Below, in pieces: positions 8,233-10,110 of a stretch of DNA of 10,110 nucleotides; position 1 is the first letter of the stretch, and each line of letters starts with the position of its first letter. A model generated the notes under the pieces. The model made no database searches. It saw only the letters and a program-made list of their open reading frames with translations, and was not told the DNA's origin. Location of the stretch: contig CAKSJU010000081.1 in the NCBI GenBank assembly GCA_934463455.1, positions 1 to 10,110 of the forward strand. Reading direction: 5' to 3'. Source of the DNA: an uncultured Clostridia bacterium (lineage in GTDB: Bacteria > Bacillota > Clostridia > UBA1381). The position numbers and the translations under genes are program-made.

Positions 8233-8910
8233 ATGATATTGAAGAAAATAGCGAAAAAAATCATTCAAATATTTATAATACTGTCTGCACTGGCACTTAT
8301 TGCACTTTATGCAATAAATTCATATGTTGTGGATTCCACCGAAACGCAAATTTATTCGAAAGACACTCTTCCCGCCGACCCGGAAAGAAGCTGCATTTTA
8401 ATTCTCGGCTGCGGAGTGAGGACAGACGGAACACCGTCTTCCATGCTTAACGACCGCTTGGAGGAGGGAATTGCGCTTTACAAAATCGGTGCCGCGCCGA
8501 AAATAATAGTAAGCGGCGACCACGGCAGAAAAAATTACGATGAGGTAAACGTAATGAAGAACTTTGCTCTGGAAAGAGGCGTTCCCTCAGAGGACATTTT
8601 TATGGACCATGCCGGATTTTCCACTTATGAAAGCATTTATCGCGCAAAGGAAATTTTTAAAGCTGACAATATAATAATAGTAACCCAAACTTTTCATATA
8701 TTCCGCGCACTGCATATTGCAAACGCTCTCGAAATAAAAGCTGTCGGAGTAAACTCCGATCCGCGCAGATATGTAGGGCATCAATATAACGAGCTCCGCG
8801 AAATGGCGGCCCGCACCAAAGATTTTATAACGTGCATTATAAAACCAAAGCCTACCTATCTCGGCGAAGCAATACCGGTAAGCGGAAACGGAAATATAAC
8901 AAACGATTAA
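8233..8910 (+). CDS. Membrane-anchored SanA/YdcF-family (DUF218, ElyC-like) protein
   Basis: This is a 225-residue member of the DUF218 family that includes SanA, YdcF and ElyC, which affect the cell envelope in E. coli but whose biochemical activity is poorly defined. Seen: a basic N-terminus (KKIAKK), one hydrophobic segment at about 11-29 that probably anchors the protein with the rest outside the membrane, then the conserved family blocks: ILILGCGVRTDGTPSSML (55-72), DRLEEGIALYK (74-84), IIVSGDHG (91-98), a DEVNVMKNFALERGVP helix (103-118), STYESIYRAKE (130-140) and IIVTQTFHIFRAL (148-160). ATG 8233 is preceded by AAAGGA (8217-8222) overlapping the polC stop, with a 14-base gap, so translation is probably linked to polC. 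Family assignment is firm. A role in wall or envelope maintenance is inferred from relatives only. Confidence 0.88.
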   Translation: MILKKIAKKIIQIFIILSALALIALYAINSYVVDSTETQIYSKDTLPADPERSCILILGCGVRTDGTPSSMLNDRLEEGIALYKIGAAPKIIVSGDHGRKNYDEVNVMKNFALERGVPSEDIFMDHAGFSTYESIYRAKEIFKADNIIIVTQTFHIFRALHIANALEIKAVGVNSDPRRYVGHQYNELREMAARTKDFITCIIKPKPTYLGEAIPVSGNGNITND

Positions 8911-8941
8911 CACATAAAAATCTTTTGAAAGAAGGCATCAT

Positions 8942-9583
8942 ATGACAAAATTTGTATTTGTGCGTCACGGACAAAGTCTCGGCAATAAAACCGAAAGATT
9001 TTTAGGGCATACCGATCTTGATTTATCCGAAACAGGATATAAACAAGCCGAAAAAACCGCAGAATATATTGCCGCGCATTATAAAATTGACAAAATATAT
9101 TCAAGCGACCTTTTAAGAGCTTACAATACTGCCCTGCCCGCCGCAAAAAAGCTGAATTTGAACATAATAAAAGACGAAAACCTGCGAGAAATATACGCGG
9201 GTGAATGGGAGGGCAAAACCTTTCTCGGGCTTCGAGAAGAATTTCCCGAAGATTATATGCTTTGGCTTGAGGATATAGGCAATGCGCGCTGCACCGGTGG
9301 CGAAACCGTGGCTCATCTTCTCAGTCGTGCGGAAAAAGAACTTTTAAAGCTTGCGGAGGAAAACGACGGAAAAACTCTTCTTGTTGTAACGCATGCCACA
9401 TTTTTACGGGCAATGCAATGCGTATGGAAAGGTGTCGGACTTGACGGGATGAAAAATTTTCCGTGGGTATCCAATGCCTCGGTAAGCGAGGTTGATTACT
9501 CAAACGGAAAATGGAAAGAAATAATGATAGGCGAAAACTCGTTTATGGGCGAGCTTGAATCATCACTGCCCGCAAATGTGTAA
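8942..9583 (+). CDS. Histidine phosphatase family protein (phosphoglycerate mutase-like)
   Basis: This is a 213-residue cytoplasmic enzyme of the two-histidine phosphatase superfamily. Seen: the N-terminal FVRHGQS motif with Arg8 and phospho-acceptor His9, the following LGHTDLDLSETG (21-32), SSDLLRAYNTA with Arg59, LREIYAGEWEG with the conserved acidic Glu83, and the second catalytic histidine His151 in VVTHATFLRAM. No signal peptide is present. Substrate cannot be read from sequence: members of this type are often labelled GpmB, PhoE or CobC (alpha-ribazole phosphatase), and here there are no cobalamin genes nearby to favour the last. A broad-specificity phosphatase is more likely than a glycolytic mutase. 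ATG 8942 has AGAAGG (8930-8935) six bases upstream, 31 bases after the preceding gene. It is the last gene of the run. Confidence 0.9.
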   Translation: MTKFVFVRHGQSLGNKTERFLGHTDLDLSETGYKQAEKTAEYIAAHYKIDKIYSSDLLRAYNTALPAAKKLNLNIIKDENLREIYAGEWEGKTFLGLREEFPEDYMLWLEDIGNARCTGGETVAHLLSRAEKELLKLAEENDGKTLLVVTHATFLRAMQCVWKGVGLDGMKNFPWVSNASVSEVDYSNGKWKEIMIGENSFMGELESSLPANV

Positions 9584-9621
9584 TTTAAATTATATTAAAC
9601 GCAAGCATGCAGAAAATTGCA

Positions 9622-9643
9622 GGGCACGATGCCCGAAATTTTT
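9622..9643 (+). terminator. Weak terminator-like hairpin after the phosphatase gene
   Basis: GGGCA (9622-9626), loop CGA, TGCCC (9630-9634), then GAAA and five T residues. The stem is GC-rich but only 5 bp, and the T-run begins four bases after it, so it would be a poor intrinsic terminator. It lies 39 bases after the stop of the last operon gene, where an operon end is expected, and nothing better is seen nearby. Confidence 0.4.
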
Positions 9644-9670
9644 CGCTTAAAATCATTAGTTACCAGTGTT

Positions 9671-9706
9671 TTGACAACGCTATGACACTTGACAACACTT
9701 TGATAA
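9671..9706 (+). repeat. Tandem 18-base imperfect direct repeat (TTGACAAC units)
   Basis: Two adjacent 18-base units, 9671-9688 and 9689-9706, share 14 of 18 bases and both begin with TTGACAAC. Each contains a -35-like TTGACA, but no -10 box is found at 16-18 bases from either. Function is unknown; a protein-binding site or a remnant of coding sequence are both possible. Confidence 0.6.
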
Positions 9707-9937
9707 TTTGTGTTTCTGTTTTGGGGACGGCTTTAGAAAGCCTACAAGAAAAGAAAGTAATGACATATCCTTATTTTTGCGGCCGTTAGGTGTGTGGGAG
9801 CGTGTAAACAAACCCAAAAGGCTAAAAAAATACGGTCTTCAAAAAGTATGGCACAGAAAAAAAAGTTAATGACGATTTTTGCGAAATGTCTGAGTGTGAA
9901 AGGTTGGATTTTTGCGCTGAAACGTTACCAATCCTTA

Positions 9938-9959
9938 TTAGTAACATAGTTAGTAACAT
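9938..9959 (+). repeat. Two copies of TTAGTAACAT with a 12-base period
   Basis: Copies lie at 9938-9947 and 9950-9959 separated by AG. An inverted partial copy, GTTAC, is at 9924-9928. The repeat lies just before the point where peptidase-like coding sequence begins (about 9957), so it could mark the border of the remnant. No function is assigned. Confidence 0.55.
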
Positions 9960-10110
9960 GTTGGTGGTGGATTTTTTAAGGCATGCGGACAAATCGCAAA
10001 GGAACTTAATATCAAAGGGGCGGCACGTGGAAACAAGCCGATACACCACATTTTGAGATTGATACGGATTGGAAAGAAAGCGAGGATAAACCTATGACAC
10101 AGCAGGAAAG
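9957..10110 (+). pseudogene. Frameshifted, 5'-truncated fragment of an M15-family peptidase (endolysin-like)
   Basis: Two frames join into one familiar protein. Frame one (9972-10016) reads FFKACGQIAKELNIK; the next frame (from 10019) reads GGTWKQADTPHFEID, then TDWKESEDKPMTQQE to the window edge. The pattern of a helix ending in LNIK, then WGG-WK, then D-PHFE is typical of M15 peptidases of the CwlK/phage endolysin type, where the His of PHFE binds zinc. Adding one T after AAA at 10016 would restore one open frame and also the usual Trp (AAA TGG GGC). The upstream zinc motif (H...D) is not found in any frame, and a stop at 9954-9956 closes the first frame, so the 5' part is missing. Inferred role of the intact ancestor: cutting peptidoglycan peptides, as in phage lysis. 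A sequencing error in the A/G run could mimic the frameshift but would not explain the missing 5' part. Confidence 0.55.

Larger units (their letters stand above)
9584..9956. other. Intergenic stretch with no convincing gene
   Basis: All three forward frames are broken by stops, and the short open frames lack a ribosome binding site and recognisable similarity. It holds a weak terminator-like hairpin (9622-9643), an 18-base imperfect direct repeat (9671-9706), a small GGCTTT/AAAGCC inverted repeat (9729-9742) and two 12-base-spaced copies of TTAGTAACAT near its right end. One unbroken stretch without a start codon (about 9691 to 9867) contains LGVWERVNKPKRLKKYG, which slightly recalls KilA-N proteins, but this is too weak to call. 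Confidence 0.6.

Noticed and set aside
9671..9707. Promoter formed by the TTGACA boxes and the nearby GATAAT
   Set aside because: Spacings from the TTGACA boxes to GATAAT (9702-9707) are 25 and 7 bases, neither usable for sigma-A.
9607..9789. 60-codon + strand open frame after the phosphatase gene
   Set aside because: It has no ribosome binding site, runs through the terminator-like hairpin and the tandem repeats, and resembles no family known to me.
9691..9867. Possible KilA-N-like phrase LGVWERVNKPKRLKKYG
   Set aside because: Only about eight residues recall the family, the expected following residues are absent, and there is no start codon.
9848..9949. Small open frame of 33 codons beginning MAQKKKLMTIFAKC
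   Set aside because: There is only an A-rich stretch instead of a ribosome binding site, it is short, and it ends in the TTAGTAACAT repeats. A toxin-like or leader peptide cannot be supported.
9886..10056. 56-codon + strand open frame beginning MSECERLDFC
   Set aside because: It overlaps the peptidase remnant in the third frame and has no ribosome binding site; the M15-like reading explains that DNA better.
1..10110. CRISPR array, insertion sequence or known defence system
   Set aside because: There are no regularly spaced repeats, no transposase and no defence-gene motifs in either strand; the operon is housekeeping.

Overview
The window looks like a piece of a low-to-mid GC Bacillota chromosome, most likely a gut-type member of the Clostridia. 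Three things support this: a Gram-positive type DNA polymerase III (PolC), a single-chain FGAM synthase of the roughly 1240-residue type common in Clostridia, and AGGAG/AAAGGA-type ribosome binding sites. No species can be named from the sequence alone.

Left part (1-450). All signals except the last point left. A TTGATT-17-TATAAT promoter probably drives a gene of which only the first 17 codons are in the window. A tRNA-Gly(GCC) gene follows, with its own perfect TTGACA-17-TATAAT promoter and a hairpin terminator that should work in both directions. Then comes a rightward promoter just ahead of purL.

Main part (451-9583). Four genes lie head to tail on the + strand with gaps of 16, 14 and 31 bases, so they are probably one transcription unit: purL (purine biosynthesis, fourth step), polC (replicative polymerase), a membrane-anchored SanA/YdcF-family (DUF218) protein, and a histidine phosphatase. 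The purL and polC reading frames both extend upstream of the biologically sensible starts. The starts chosen here, 451 and 4187, follow ribosome binding sites and family conservation. PolC is about 95 residues shorter than the Bacillus subtilis enzyme because the second N-terminal subdomain appears to be missing. A perfect 12-bp inverted repeat sits in the linker at that place.

Right part (9584-10110). No intact gene is seen. There is a weak terminator-like hairpin, two sets of short direct repeats, and at the edge a frameshifted, 5'-truncated piece of an M15-family cell-wall peptidase (endolysin-like). This suggests decayed prophage or accessory DNA beyond the operon.

The core is housekeeping DNA and no new defence or mobile system is visible. 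The most interesting points are the unusual purL-polC linkage, the reduced PolC N-terminus with its inverted repeat, and the remnant at the right edge.
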